The notes under the pieces: model-generated
Told to the model about the DNA's origin: nothing
Databases searched by the model: none
Seen by the model: only the letters and a program-made list of their open reading frames with translations
Shown here: positions 9,555 through 18,639 of the stretch, piece by piece
Layout: the number at the start of each line of letters is the position of its first letter
Position numbering within the stretch: position 1 is the first letter of the stretch
Assembly: GCA_011526385.1 (NCBI GenBank)
Contig: WTIW01000049.1
Coordinates: forward strand, 1 to 44,952
Direction of reading: 5' to 3'
Source of the DNA: Pelagibacteraceae bacterium
Lineage (GTDB): Bacteria; Pseudomonadota; Alphaproteobacteria; Pelagibacterales; Pelagibacteraceae
Length of the DNA: 44,952 nt
Position numbers and translations under genes: made by a program

Positions 9555-10538
9555 ATGCCAAATCAAAACATACCAAAAAAAATTCTACATTGGTACGATA
9601 ATAATAAAAGAACTTTACCTTGGAGAAAAAAAGTTTCAAAAAGTAAAAGAGAATATTTCACTCTCATAAGTGAGTTTATGCTTCAACAAACACAGGTCAA
9701 AACTGTGGTGCCTTATTTTGAAAATTTTGTAAAAAATTTTCCAAACTTACAATCACTAGCTAAATCAAGTGATCAAAAAATTCTAAAAAATTGGGAAGGT
9801 CTTGGTTATTATTCTAGAGTAAGAAATTTAAAAAAAACTGCTATCTTATTGTTAAAAGAGTTTAATGGTAAATTGCCAAAAGAAATTGAAAAACTCAAAT
9901 CCCTACCAGGAATTGGCGAGTATACATCAAGATCAATTTTAGCTATTGCACATAATAAGCCCTATATTCCTATGGATGGTAATGTTGAAAGAATACTTAA
10001 AAGAGTTTTTTTACTTAAAACAAATAATGAAATTTCGAAAGAAAACTTAAGCAAAAAAAAATCCTTTTTTGGTTTTTCTAAAAGATCAAGCGATTATGCC
10101 CAAGCCATAATGGAGATAGGAGCTTTAATATGTAAACCCTCATTACCATCTTGTATTCATTGCCCATTAACAGAAAACTGTAAAGCTTTTAGAAGAAAAG
10201 ATTTTATAATTAATTCTAAAAATAAATTTAGTAAAACAAAATACTTTCAAGCAAATGTTTCTAAGTATAAAAATGAGTACTTATTAACTAAAAATAAAAA
10301 ATTTAATTTTTTAAAAAATTTAGTCATTTTTCCAATGGAGGAAATAGATGAGAAAAAATTTAAAAATTCAGTTCAAAAAAAAATAAATATTAAAATGTCT
10401 AACATGAATATGAAAATTATTATTAATGAAAATACCAAAATAAATAAAACTAATAACAGTATATTTTTGAATAAAAAAAATATTAATAAATATATTTTAC
10501 CATCATTCACAAAAAAAATTTTCAATTCAGTATCTTGA
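9555..10538 (+). CDS. mutY: A/G-specific adenine glycosylase
   Basis: EFMLQQTQVKTVVPYF, LPGIGEYTSRSILAIA, MDGNVERILKR, FeS motif CX6CX2CX5C (CKPSLPSCIHCPLTENC); likely start MPNQNIPKK at 9555. Confidence 0.93.
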   Translation: MPNQNIPKKILHWYDNNKRTLPWRKKVSKSKREYFTLISEFMLQQTQVKTVVPYFENFVKNFPNLQSLAKSSDQKILKNWEGLGYYSRVRNLKKTAILLLKEFNGKLPKEIEKLKSLPGIGEYTSRSILAIAHNKPYIPMDGNVERILKRVFLLKTNNEISKENLSKKKSFFGFSKRSSDYAQAIMEIGALICKPSLPSCIHCPLTENCKAFRRKDFIINSKNKFSKTKYFQANVSKYKNEYLLTKNKKFNFLKNLVIFPMEEIDEKKFKNSVQKKINIKMSNMNMKIIINENTKINKTNNSIFLNKKNINKYILPSFTKKIFNSVS

Positions 10539-10542
10539 TCAA

Positions 10543-11676
10543 ATGAAAAGTATTGCAATTATTGGAGCTGGAATTTCTGGTTTATATCTCGCAAATCTTT
10601 TAGAAAAAAACAAATCTTATTCTTATAAAATTTTTGAAAAAAAACCTTCATTAGATCTTAGTGATGGATACGGTATACAATTGTCAGTAAATAGCATTAA
10701 TCTTCTAAATAAAACTGGATTTCAAAAAATGAATGCAAGGGATGTATATTTTCCAAAAAAAGTAAATTTTTTTGATGCAAAAGTACTAAAAAAGATATGT
10801 GATATTGACTTATCTCAGTTTAACTTTGAGAATAACAGGTACACAACATTAAAAAGATCAAAACTAATAGAATTTTTATTAAGCAATATACCGAAAGAAA
10901 AAATAAATTTTAATTCAGATCTTGTTGATATTAAACAACATCAGAAATTAAACTTATTTTTTAGAGATAATCACAAAGAGGAGTTTGACTATATAGTAGC
11001 GGCTGATGGAGTTTATTCTAGGACTAAAGAAATTTTATTTAAAAAAGAAGGTCTTCCCAAGTATTTTAATTCAATTGCATTAAGAGGGAATATTCATAAC
11101 TTCAAAGATTTAGACATTTCATTATATCTAGGGCCAAATTTTCACTTTGTTATTTATCCAATCAATCAAAATAACGAATTTAATTTTATATCAATAATAA
11201 GGAAAGAATTAATTGAATCCGAAATTTCAAATAGAAATCTATTTAATGATGAAAGTTTTACAAATAAATTGATGAAACAGATCTCATCAAAATCTAATTT
11301 AAATTTAACTGAAATAGTTAAAGATATAAAATGCTTTCCAATTTTTGTGAGTAAAAAAATTCAAATACCTAGTTATAAAAACATCTTTTTAACTGGCGAT
11401 GCTTTTTTTTCTTTTCCTCCTTCTTTTGCACAAGGAGCATCACAATCGATTGAAGCAGCACATGATATTTTTAATGATTTAATAGATAATTCATCAAATT
11501 ATTATAAAAAAAGAGTTTTAAAAACTAAACAGATTAATTCTAGATCTTCAACCAATCATTTTGCGTTTCATCTTGCAAATCCACTAAATGTTTTTTTTAG
11601 AAATATATTTTTAAAATATCTTTCGAAAAATAGAAAATTTTTGGAAAATTATTTAGGTAAAATTTATAAAAACTAA
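10543..11676 (+). CDS. FAD-dependent monooxygenase (UbiH/salicylate hydroxylase-like)
   Basis: IAIIGAGISGLYLANLLEK, DYIVAADGVYSRTKEILF, FLTGDAFFSFPPSFAQGASQSIEAAHD. Confidence 0.82.
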   Translation: MKSIAIIGAGISGLYLANLLEKNKSYSYKIFEKKPSLDLSDGYGIQLSVNSINLLNKTGFQKMNARDVYFPKKVNFFDAKVLKKICDIDLSQFNFENNRYTTLKRSKLIEFLLSNIPKEKINFNSDLVDIKQHQKLNLFFRDNHKEEFDYIVAADGVYSRTKEILFKKEGLPKYFNSIALRGNIHNFKDLDISLYLGPNFHFVIYPINQNNEFNFISIIRKELIESEISNRNLFNDESFTNKLMKQISSKSNLNLTEIVKDIKCFPIFVSKKIQIPSYKNIFLTGDAFFSFPPSFAQGASQSIEAAHDIFNDLIDNSSNYYKKRVLKTKQINSRSSTNHFAFHLANPLNVFFRNIFLKYLSKNRKFLENYLGKIYKN

Positions 11677-12746
11677 GCTCTTGGTCTTAAACGTTGTCTT
11701 AATTCATCAATAGGTTTTAGACTATTTCCTACTTGATAATGCCAATAAGTCCAACCATTGCAGCTTTCTGCGCCTAATATTTGAGCTGCAACTTTATGAA
11801 TAGATCCTTCATTTTCTTTATGTTTTATACTGCCATCAACCATAACTTTTGCAAAAACTTTTTTCTTTTGGTCATAAATTTCTGTTCCAGGTTTAATTAC
11901 ACCTAATTCTATTAATGAGCCAAAAGGTACCCTTGGTTTTGATTTGTTGTTTTGAACTGTATCTAAATATTCATCCTGGATAACTTTAGTATTTTTTATC
12001 CTCTTATTTGCAGCCTCAAAATATTTTTTTTCTTTTTCTATTCCAAAGTAAGATCGCCCTAATTTTTTAGAAACCACAGCTGTTGTACCCGATCCCAAAA
12101 AAGGATCTAAAATAAAATCATTCTTATTTGAGGAAGCTAATACCACTCTATGCAGTAAAGCTTCTGGTTTTTGAGTTGAATGAACTTTTATTCCATTGTC
12201 TTTTAATCTTTCTTTACCGTTACATATTGGCAAATTCCATGTAGATCTCATTTGCAAATCATCATTAAATGACTTCATTGATTGATAATTGAAAGTATAT
12301 TTTGATTTTTTACTTTTTGATGCCCAGATCAATGTTTCGTGAGCATTAGTGAACCTAGTACCTCGGAAATTCGGCATAGGGTTATTTTTATTCCAGATTA
12401 CGTCATTTAAAATCCAGAAACCAAGATCCTGAATTATTTTGCCAACCCTAAATATATTGTGATAGCTACCTATAACCCAAATAGACCCATCTTTTTTTAA
12501 AACTCTGTTACATTGTTCTAACCATTCATATGTAAATGTGTCATAAGATTTGAAACTTTTAAACTGATCCCATTTATCATCCACTGCATTAACCTTAGAT
12601 CTATCTGGTCGAATTAAACTGTTTTGTAATTGTAAATTATACGGTGGGTCTGCAAAAATTAGATCAAATGTTTCATCTGGAATTTTTTTTAATTCTTTTA
12701 AGCTGTCTCCATTAATAATTTTGTTATGTAAATTTTTTGCAACCAT
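11673..12746 (-). CDS. ccrM: CcrM-type adenine DNA methyltransferase (predicted GANTC specificity)
   Basis: DPPYNLQLQNSL, FLGSGTTAVV (motif I), C-terminal RAMA-like domain ending WTYWHYQVGNSLKPID; adjacent to rnhB as in other alphaproteobacteria. Confidence 0.92.
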   Translation of the reverse strand: MVAKNLHNKIINGDSLKELKKIPDETFDLIFADPPYNLQLQNSLIRPDRSKVNAVDDKWDQFKSFKSYDTFTYEWLEQCNRVLKKDGSIWVIGSYHNIFRVGKIIQDLGFWILNDVIWNKNNPMPNFRGTRFTNAHETLIWASKSKKSKYTFNYQSMKSFNDDLQMRSTWNLPICNGKERLKDNGIKVHSTQKPEALLHRVVLASSNKNDFILDPFLGSGTTAVVSKKLGRSYFGIEKEKKYFEAANKRIKNTKVIQDEYLDTVQNNKSKPRVPFGSLIELGVIKPGTEIYDQKKKVFAKVMVDGSIKHKENEGSIHKVAAQILGAESCNGWTYWHYQVGNSLKPIDELRQRLRPRA

Positions 12747-12759
12747 TTTTTATAAAGTG

Positions 12760-12788
12760 ATTAGACTCCAGGGTGGATTCTACGTCAA
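12760..12788 (-). promoter_or_regulatory. candidate sigma70 promoter of ccrM (TTGACG-17-TCTAAT, minus strand) with two GANTC sites in or overlapping it
   Basis: -35 at 12788..12783, -10 at 12765..12760, exact 17-bp spacer, 13 bp between -10 and ATG. Confidence 0.55.
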
Positions 12789-12805
12789 CCAGAGATTGAA
12801 AAAAA

Positions 12806-12851
12806 TGGACTCTATTTGTTGTGAGTTTTAGCTTGGACTCAATATGTTGTG
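12806..12851. repeat. direct repeat pair TGGACTC[T/A]AT[T/A]TGTTGTG (12806-12823 and 12834-12851)
   Basis: 16/18 identical by eye, 28-bp period, each carrying a GACTC site; second copy lies in the rnhB 3' end. Confidence 0.75.
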
Positions 12852-13397
12852 TATAGGTCTAAAGCTTTTCCGATGGTGTTTAGAAATGCCAAACTTCTTA
12901 ATGGCTTGCAAATGTTTTTTAGTTCCATATCCAGCATTTTTATCCCAAGCATATTTTTTATACTTTTTTGACATTTTTGTAATTAGCCGATCTCTAGTAA
13001 CTTTAGCTATTATAGATGCTGCTGAGATTTCAGATATTTTCTGATCTCCTTTAATGACACACTTAAGTTTGTATCCTTTCATATCTGGTATTTTATTCCC
13101 ATCAATCAATGTTATTGATGGCTTTGCTTTAAGTTTTTTTATTGATCTCTTCATAGCCAATAAACTTGCATTTAAAATATTTAATCTTTCAATTTCCCTT
13201 AAAGAGGCAGATCCTATGCTCCAGATAGAATTTTTCTTAATATATTTTTCTAAAATATTTCTTTTTTCTTTTGAAAGTTTTTTCGAGTCTTTAATCTTGC
13301 TCTTATCAATATTTTTTTTAAATATTACCGCAGCCGCATATACTGGCCCAACTAAACTCCCCCTTCCAACTTCATCAACCCCAGCTATTTTTCTCAT
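12828..13397 (-). CDS. rnhB: ribonuclease HII
   Basis: IAGVDEVGRGSLVGPVYAAAVI; DSKKLS; SIIAKVTRDRL. Confidence 0.96.
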   Translation of the reverse strand: MRKIAGVDEVGRGSLVGPVYAAAVIFKKNIDKSKIKDSKKLSKEKRNILEKYIKKNSIWSIGSASLREIERLNILNASLLAMKRSIKKLKAKPSITLIDGNKIPDMKGYKLKCVIKGDQKISEISAASIIAKVTRDRLITKMSKKYKKYAWDKNAGYGTKKHLQAIKKFGISKHHRKSFRPIHNILSPS

Positions 13398-13531
13398 TAT
13401 TTAAAAAAAAAATGATAAATGATTATTCCTAAAATTAAACCCTTTAGAAAAGAAATCCAAAGTAAACTATACTCTGAAAGATTAAATTTTCTTTTAAAAA
13501 AATTTATGTAGTTTTTATGTAGTTTAATCAT
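13397..13531 (-). CDS. small predicted membrane protein, 44 aa
   Basis: Below ORF-track cutoff. MIKLHKNYINFFKRKFNLSEYSLLWISFLKGLILGIIIYHFFFK*; TAATG overlap with the rnhB start; begins 4 bp after the upstream glycosylase stop. Confidence 0.5.
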   Translation of the reverse strand: MIKLHKNYINFFKRKFNLSEYSLLWISFLKGLILGIIIYHFFFK

Positions 13532-13535
13532 AAAA

Positions 13536-14240
13536 TTATAATCTTATTTTCAATTCATCAATTTTTTTTCTGATTTGTTTTAAATCTGCCCAGGAATATT
13601 TTTTTTGATCAGGTTGTCTAAGAAGGTAAGCTGGGTGAAAAGTTATCATTGTCAAGTAAGTTTGATTATTAATGATTACTTCTTTCCAATTTCCTCTTTC
13701 TTTTGATATTTTTATTTTTGTTCCAAACAAAGACTCCATTGCAGTACTTCCCATTAAAATTAATATTTTTGGATTAATTATTGATATGTGTTTTCTTAAA
13801 TATTCTGAGTATCTGTTTATTTCAGCGGGCTCTGGTTTTCTATTATTTGGAGGTCTAAAATTAACAACATTTGTAATATAAATACTTTCCCTATCAATAT
13901 TAATTGCTTTAAGCATTTTATTAAGCAATAAGCCAGCATCGCCTACAAATGGTTTTCCCATCTCGTCTTCTTTTTGACCCGGTCCTTCTCCAACGATCAT
14001 AATTTTACTGTTAGCATTACCATCGCTAAACACTAAATTAGTTGCGCTATTTTTAAGTTCACAATTTGAGATATTAGCTATTTCATCTCTTAAGTTTAAT
14101 AATTGAGAATCTTTATCTTCTAGTATTGGTTTAGTTTTAAACCTATTTATTGGTTTATCGCTGAAAATAAATTCTATATCATTTTGTTCCATTAATTCTG
14201 AATTTAAAATGTCATTTTGATTTTTATCATCTAAAGTCAT
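13536..14240 (-). CDS. uracil-DNA glycosylase, type 4/5-like superfamily
   Basis: IMIVGEGPGQKEDEMGKPFVGDAGLLLNKML, YITNVVNFRPPNNRKPEPAEI, ITFHPAYLLRQP. Confidence 0.88.
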   Translation of the reverse strand: MTLDDKNQNDILNSELMEQNDIEFIFSDKPINRFKTKPILEDKDSQLLNLRDEIANISNCELKNSATNLVFSDGNANSKIMIVGEGPGQKEDEMGKPFVGDAGLLLNKMLKAINIDRESIYITNVVNFRPPNNRKPEPAEINRYSEYLRKHISIINPKILILMGSTAMESLFGTKIKISKERGNWKEVIINNQTYLTMITFHPAYLLRQPDQKKYSWADLKQIRKKIDELKIRL

Positions 14241-14250
14241 AAATTGTCTT

Positions 14251-15927
14251 ATGCGTATAAAAATTTTTATTATTTTATTGTTTACTTTATATCAAACATC
14301 CAGTTTTGCTAAAACAAATGACAAAAATGATTTCAACTACAAGTATCTATCAAACTATTTTTCTGCATTACTATCGTTTGATAATCAGAAAAATGAAAAG
14401 GCACTAGAATTTTTTGAAACATCAAAATCTTTAAAAAGAAAACATGAAAAATTTTTAAAGGAGTATGTATATGCATTAGTTTTAGATGGACAGGTAAAGA
14501 AAGCAATTACTCAAATTAAATCATCAAGAAATTCAGAAAGTTCAAATTTCTTTGAGGCGAAACTTTTACTTGCTTTGGATTTAATAGGTAAAAAAAAATA
14601 TATTCAAGCTTCTAAAGTCATAAAAAGTTTCGACATATCAAACAATAATACTTATGAGATGATTATTTTAAAATCTTTAGAAAACTATAATCAATTATTT
14701 AAGACAAAAAAAATATTTAACCAGAGTAAGGAATTTGGAAAATTAAGCTTAATAGTTAATGCTTTTCAAAATTGTTATATAAATTCAAAAAAAACTGATA
14801 CTCATTTTTTAAATCTTATTAATTCTGCTGAGGGTGATTACTCTAGATACTTATTTTTTTATTTATCAAATGTAATAGAAAATAAAGATTACTTAACTGC
14901 TAAAGAAATTTCAAAAACTATTGAGCCTTTTTCAAGCACTCTTTTGATATCTCAAACAAAAAAATGGATTGATGATGAAAATTTTAATAAGTTTAGTAAG
15001 CATTTTTCATGTCAAAGTGAAAAAGATATTCTTGCAGAGTTTTTCTTTCTTATGTCGAATTTGTACTCTTCACAAAATATTTTTGAAATTTCTAATTTTT
15101 ATTTGAGCTTATCAATTTATTTAAATCCGAAATTTTATTTTAATCTATCTTTACTGGCAGAAAATTATTTTGATAATAATAATTTCAATTTAGCAAGAAA
15201 AACTTTAGAAAAATTTGATAGTAAAGACAAAATATATTCTTGGTATAAAGTCAAAAAAATTGCTCAAATTATTTCTGAAGAAAAAAGTGATGAAGAGTCT
15301 CTAAAATTTATTGAAAGCAACATTCAAAATTTTCAAAGTGACTCAGCTAAAATTATTTATGATATAGCAAACATATATAAAAATTTTAAAAAATATGAAA
15401 AAGCAATTGAATATTATACTAAAGTATTAAACAAACTCGAAAAAAATTCAGATACTTATGCAGACGTACTTTATAGAAGAGGTGGAAGTTATGAGAGGCT
15501 TAAAAATTATTCAAAAGCAGATGAAGATTTGTTGTTATCTTTGGATATACGGTCTGATGATGCATATACACTAAATTATCTTGCATATAGTTGGCTTGAA
15601 AGAAATATAAAAATTGAAGAAGCAATGAAGATGTTGATGACAGCATATGAGCAAAAAGAAAATGATCCTTATATTACTGACTCTGTTGGATGGGGATATT
15701 ATCTTATTGGAGATTTTACTAACGCAGAAAAATATTTAAGAAGAGCAGTTGAATTAATGCCTGATGACCCAATAGTAAATGATCACTATGGAGATGTGCT
15801 GTGGCAATTAAATAGAAAACTACAGGCAAAATATTTTTGGTTACATGTTTTAGAGCTTGACGATGCAGAAGATGAAATGAAAAGGAGTATAGAAATAAAA
15901 TTAATTGATGGACCAAAAAAAATATAA
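14251..15927 (+). CDS. TPR-repeat protein with signal peptide
   Basis: N-terminal hydrophobic leader; repeated TPR units (YEKAIEYYTKVLNKLEKNSDTYADVLYRRGGSYERLKNYSKADEDLL...). Confidence 0.85.
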   Translation: MRIKIFIILLFTLYQTSSFAKTNDKNDFNYKYLSNYFSALLSFDNQKNEKALEFFETSKSLKRKHEKFLKEYVYALVLDGQVKKAITQIKSSRNSESSNFFEAKLLLALDLIGKKKYIQASKVIKSFDISNNNTYEMIILKSLENYNQLFKTKKIFNQSKEFGKLSLIVNAFQNCYINSKKTDTHFLNLINSAEGDYSRYLFFYLSNVIENKDYLTAKEISKTIEPFSSTLLISQTKKWIDDENFNKFSKHFSCQSEKDILAEFFFLMSNLYSSQNIFEISNFYLSLSIYLNPKFYFNLSLLAENYFDNNNFNLARKTLEKFDSKDKIYSWYKVKKIAQIISEEKSDEESLKFIESNIQNFQSDSAKIIYDIANIYKNFKKYEKAIEYYTKVLNKLEKNSDTYADVLYRRGGSYERLKNYSKADEDLLLSLDIRSDDAYTLNYLAYSWLERNIKIEEAMKMLMTAYEQKENDPYITDSVGWGYYLIGDFTNAEKYLRRAVELMPDDPIVNDHYGDVLWQLNRKLQAKYFWLHVLELDDAEDEMKRSIEIKLIDGPKKI

Positions 15928-15930
15928 TTG

Positions 15931-16779
15931 ATGAATTTTATTAAAATCAATTCAAATGCAAAAGTAAATTTATCTCTTACTGTTTTAAAAAAATTAAAAT
16001 CAAAATTTCATAAAATCGAGAGCCTTATTAGCTTTTTAGATCTGTATGACGAGATTTTTTTAAAAAAAATAAAAAATAAAAATCATAAAATTCTTTTTTA
16101 TGGAAAATTTTCAAAAGGAATTAGTAATAATAATACTGTTTCAAAGTTGATAAAGATTTTAGATAAAAAAAAACTTATTAATAATGACAAGTACTTAATT
16201 AAAATAAAAAAAAACATACCTAATAGATCAGGCTTAGGTGGTGGATCAATGAATGCTGCAGCTGTTTTTAAATATTTTTTAAAAAAATATAATTTAAAAT
16301 TAAATAAAACAGAAATATTTAAAATTACCTCAAAAATTGGATCAGACACCATTATAGGTATGCATAAAAATTCAACTATTAAATTGGGTAATTCAAAAAT
16401 TAAATTCGCTAAAATTAAAAGATCTATGCATTTATTATTGATTAAACCTAGTTTTGGATGTTCGACAAAATCAATATATTCTAATGTTAAAACTTATTCT
16501 AAATCGCAAATCAATTTTAATAATAACAAATTTTTATCAAATAAATATTTATTTAATTTATCAAACGATCTTGAAAAACCAGCTTTTAAAAAATATCCAA
16601 AATTAAAAAAAATAAAATTATTTATGGAAAATTTAGATCAGATTTTATTTTCAAGGATGACGGGGTCAGGTTCAACAATCATTGGATATTTTAAATCAAA
16701 AAAAGACTGTCAAAATGCACAAAAAATATTGAAAAAAAAATATAAAAACTATTGGTGTATTTTATCTAAAACTATATAA
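15931..16779 (+). CDS. ispE: 4-diphosphocytidyl-2-C-methyl-D-erythritol kinase
   Basis: NAKVNLSLTVLKK, NRSGLGGGSMNAAAVFKYF, MTGSGSTIIGYF; ATG at 15931 preferred over TTG at 15928. Confidence 0.9.
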   Translation: MNFIKINSNAKVNLSLTVLKKLKSKFHKIESLISFLDLYDEIFLKKIKNKNHKILFYGKFSKGISNNNTVSKLIKILDKKKLINNDKYLIKIKKNIPNRSGLGGGSMNAAAVFKYFLKKYNLKLNKTEIFKITSKIGSDTIIGMHKNSTIKLGNSKIKFAKIKRSMHLLLIKPSFGCSTKSIYSNVKTYSKSQINFNNNKFLSNKYLFNLSNDLEKPAFKKYPKLKKIKLFMENLDQILFSRMTGSGSTIIGYFKSKKDCQNAQKILKKKYKNYWCILSKTI

Positions 16780-16812
16780 AGCTTTTTTTTTGTGTTATAC
16801 GAAAATTAATTT

Positions 16813-16887
16813 TGGGGTGTAGCCAAGTGGTAAGGCAGCGGTTTTTGGTACCGCCATTCCTAGGTTCGAATCCTAGCACCCCAGCCA
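16813..16887 (+). tRNA. tRNA-Gln (anticodon TTG), CCA encoded
   Basis: TGGGGTG/CACCCCA acceptor, GCGGT-TTTTGGT-ACCGC anticodon arm, CTAGG-TTCGAAT-CCTAG T arm, G + CCA. Confidence 0.96.
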
Positions 16888-16890
16888 AAT

Positions 16891-18165
16891 ATGAATAATA
16901 TAATTTCAAAACTTTTTAATTTAACAAAAAAATTAAATCAAAAAGAACTTTCTTTTCAAAAAATAAAGAATTCGACAAAAATATTAAAAATTTTTCAATC
17001 TATTTCTAGTCATAATGAATGGAGTGAAGTTAGATATGTAGGTGGATGTGTTAGAAAAATTTTAAATAATGAAAATTACGACGACATTGATCTTGCAACA
17101 AATTTGGATCCGCAACAGATTAAAGAGTGCTTAAGTGCTAATAATATAAAATTTTTTGAGACTGGAATAAAACATGGAACTATTACGGCAACAATAGAAA
17201 AACAAAATTTTGAGATAACATCCCTTAGAAAAGATATAGCAACAGATGGAAGACATGCAGAAGTATTATTTACAAAAGATTGGAATGAAGATTCGAGTAG
17301 GAGAGATTTCACAATAAATTCAATATATGCTGATATTGATGGAAATATATTTGATCCAAACGATGGGGCAAATGATCTAAAAAATGGAATAGTAAGATTT
17401 ATAGGAAATCCAGAAAAAAGAATAAAAGAAGATTATTTAAGAATACTGAGATACTTAAGATTTTTTAGCACATATAGTTTGAAAGATCATCAGCCCGAGA
17501 TAAAAAAATCTATAATGCAAAATATAAGTGGAGTTGTTGGTTTATCTAAAGAAAGATTATTAGATGAATTTAAAAAAATTTTTAAATCAGGTGCATTATT
17601 TAAATTAAATAAAGATCATTTCTCAAATGATGTAATTTCTCTTGTATTTCCACAATTTATTAATTTAAATTTATTAACAAAATTGGATAAGAATAATCAA
17701 AAAACATTACTTGTTAAAAGTTTTGATTTCTTACTTGCTTTTTTGGTTATAGACGAAACGGACAACTCAGATTACTTTTTATATAAATTTAAAACTTCCA
17801 ACGAAACAAAAAAAAAAATAAATTTTTTAAAAAAATCTTTTTTAGAATCAGCTGAAAAAAATTACTTCTCTAAAAAAAATCTTGAAAAAATTTTTTATTT
17901 TAATGAAAAGTCAGATGTTTTAGATTTAATTGACTTTGAATTATTTAAATCAAAAAAAAATAAAAAAAAATTAATCGAACTTAAAAACTACTTTATCAAA
18001 ACTGAAAAACCTGTTTTTCCTGTAAAAGCTAAAAATATAATGGAAAAATTTGATCTTAAAGAGGGTAGGGAGTTGGGCCAAAAACTAAAATATTTAGAAG
18101 ATTTATGGGTTAATAACTCTTTTAATATTTCCGACAAAGAGATTGAAAAAACTTTTCAAGGCTAG
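16891..18165 (+). CDS. CCA tRNA nucleotidyltransferase / poly(A) polymerase family
   Basis: [84 protein letters not shown]. Confidence 0.92.
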   Translation: MNNIISKLFNLTKKLNQKELSFQKIKNSTKILKIFQSISSHNEWSEVRYVGGCVRKILNNENYDDIDLATNLDPQQIKECLSANNIKFFETGIKHGTITATIEKQNFEITSLRKDIATDGRHAEVLFTKDWNEDSSRRDFTINSIYADIDGNIFDPNDGANDLKNGIVRFIGNPEKRIKEDYLRILRYLRFFSTYSLKDHQPEIKKSIMQNISGVVGLSKERLLDEFKKIFKSGALFKLNKDHFSNDVISLVFPQFINLNLLTKLDKNNQKTLLVKSFDFLLAFLVIDETDNSDYFLYKFKTSNETKKKINFLKKSFLESAEKNYFSKKNLEKIFYFNEKSDVLDLIDFELFKSKKNKKKLIELKNYFIKTEKPVFPVKAKNIMEKFDLKEGRELGQKLKYLEDLWVNNSFNISDKEIEKTFQG

Positions 18166-18638
18166 ATGTATTTTACATCAATAATTTCAAAGTTTTTTAC
18201 TCCAGCAGGTGTGTTTACTTCAACAAGATCTCCTTTGTTTTTTCCTATTAAACCTTTTCCAATCGGTGACTTAAAATAAAGTAATTTTTGCTTTAAATCA
18301 GCCTCATCTTTTCCCACAATTTTATAATCAATTTTTTCATTTGTATCCAAATTCTGTAAATAAACTGTTGAACCAAATATCACTTTGCCATCATTTGAAA
18401 TTTTAGTTACATCTATAACGTTTGCTCTTGCAATAATGTCCTCAACCTCTTGAATACGACCTTCATTATGTGACTGCTGTTCTTTAGCAGCATGATATTC
18501 TGCATTTTCTTTTAAATCTCCATGTGATCTTGCTTCAGCTATAGCAGCTACTATTTCAGGTCTCTTCTTTTCTTTTAAAAATACTAATTCTTCTTTTAGT
18601 TTTTCTAATCCATTAATAGTTATAGGTTCTTTTTCCAT
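18162..18638 (-). CDS. greA: transcription elongation factor GreA
   Basis: [50 protein letters not shown]. Confidence 0.97.
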   Translation of the reverse strand: MEKEPITINGLEKLKEELVFLKEKKRPEIVAAIAEARSHGDLKENAEYHAAKEQQSHNEGRIQEVEDIIARANVIDVTKISNDGKVIFGSTVYLQNLDTNEKIDYKIVGKDEADLKQKLLYFKSPIGKGLIGKNKGDLVEVNTPAGVKNFEIIDVKYI

Positions 18639-18639
18639 T

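Noticed and set aside
13054-13404. 116-aa plus-strand ORF opposite rnhB
   Set aside because: Shadow ORF antisense to a clear RNase HII; no recognisable domain
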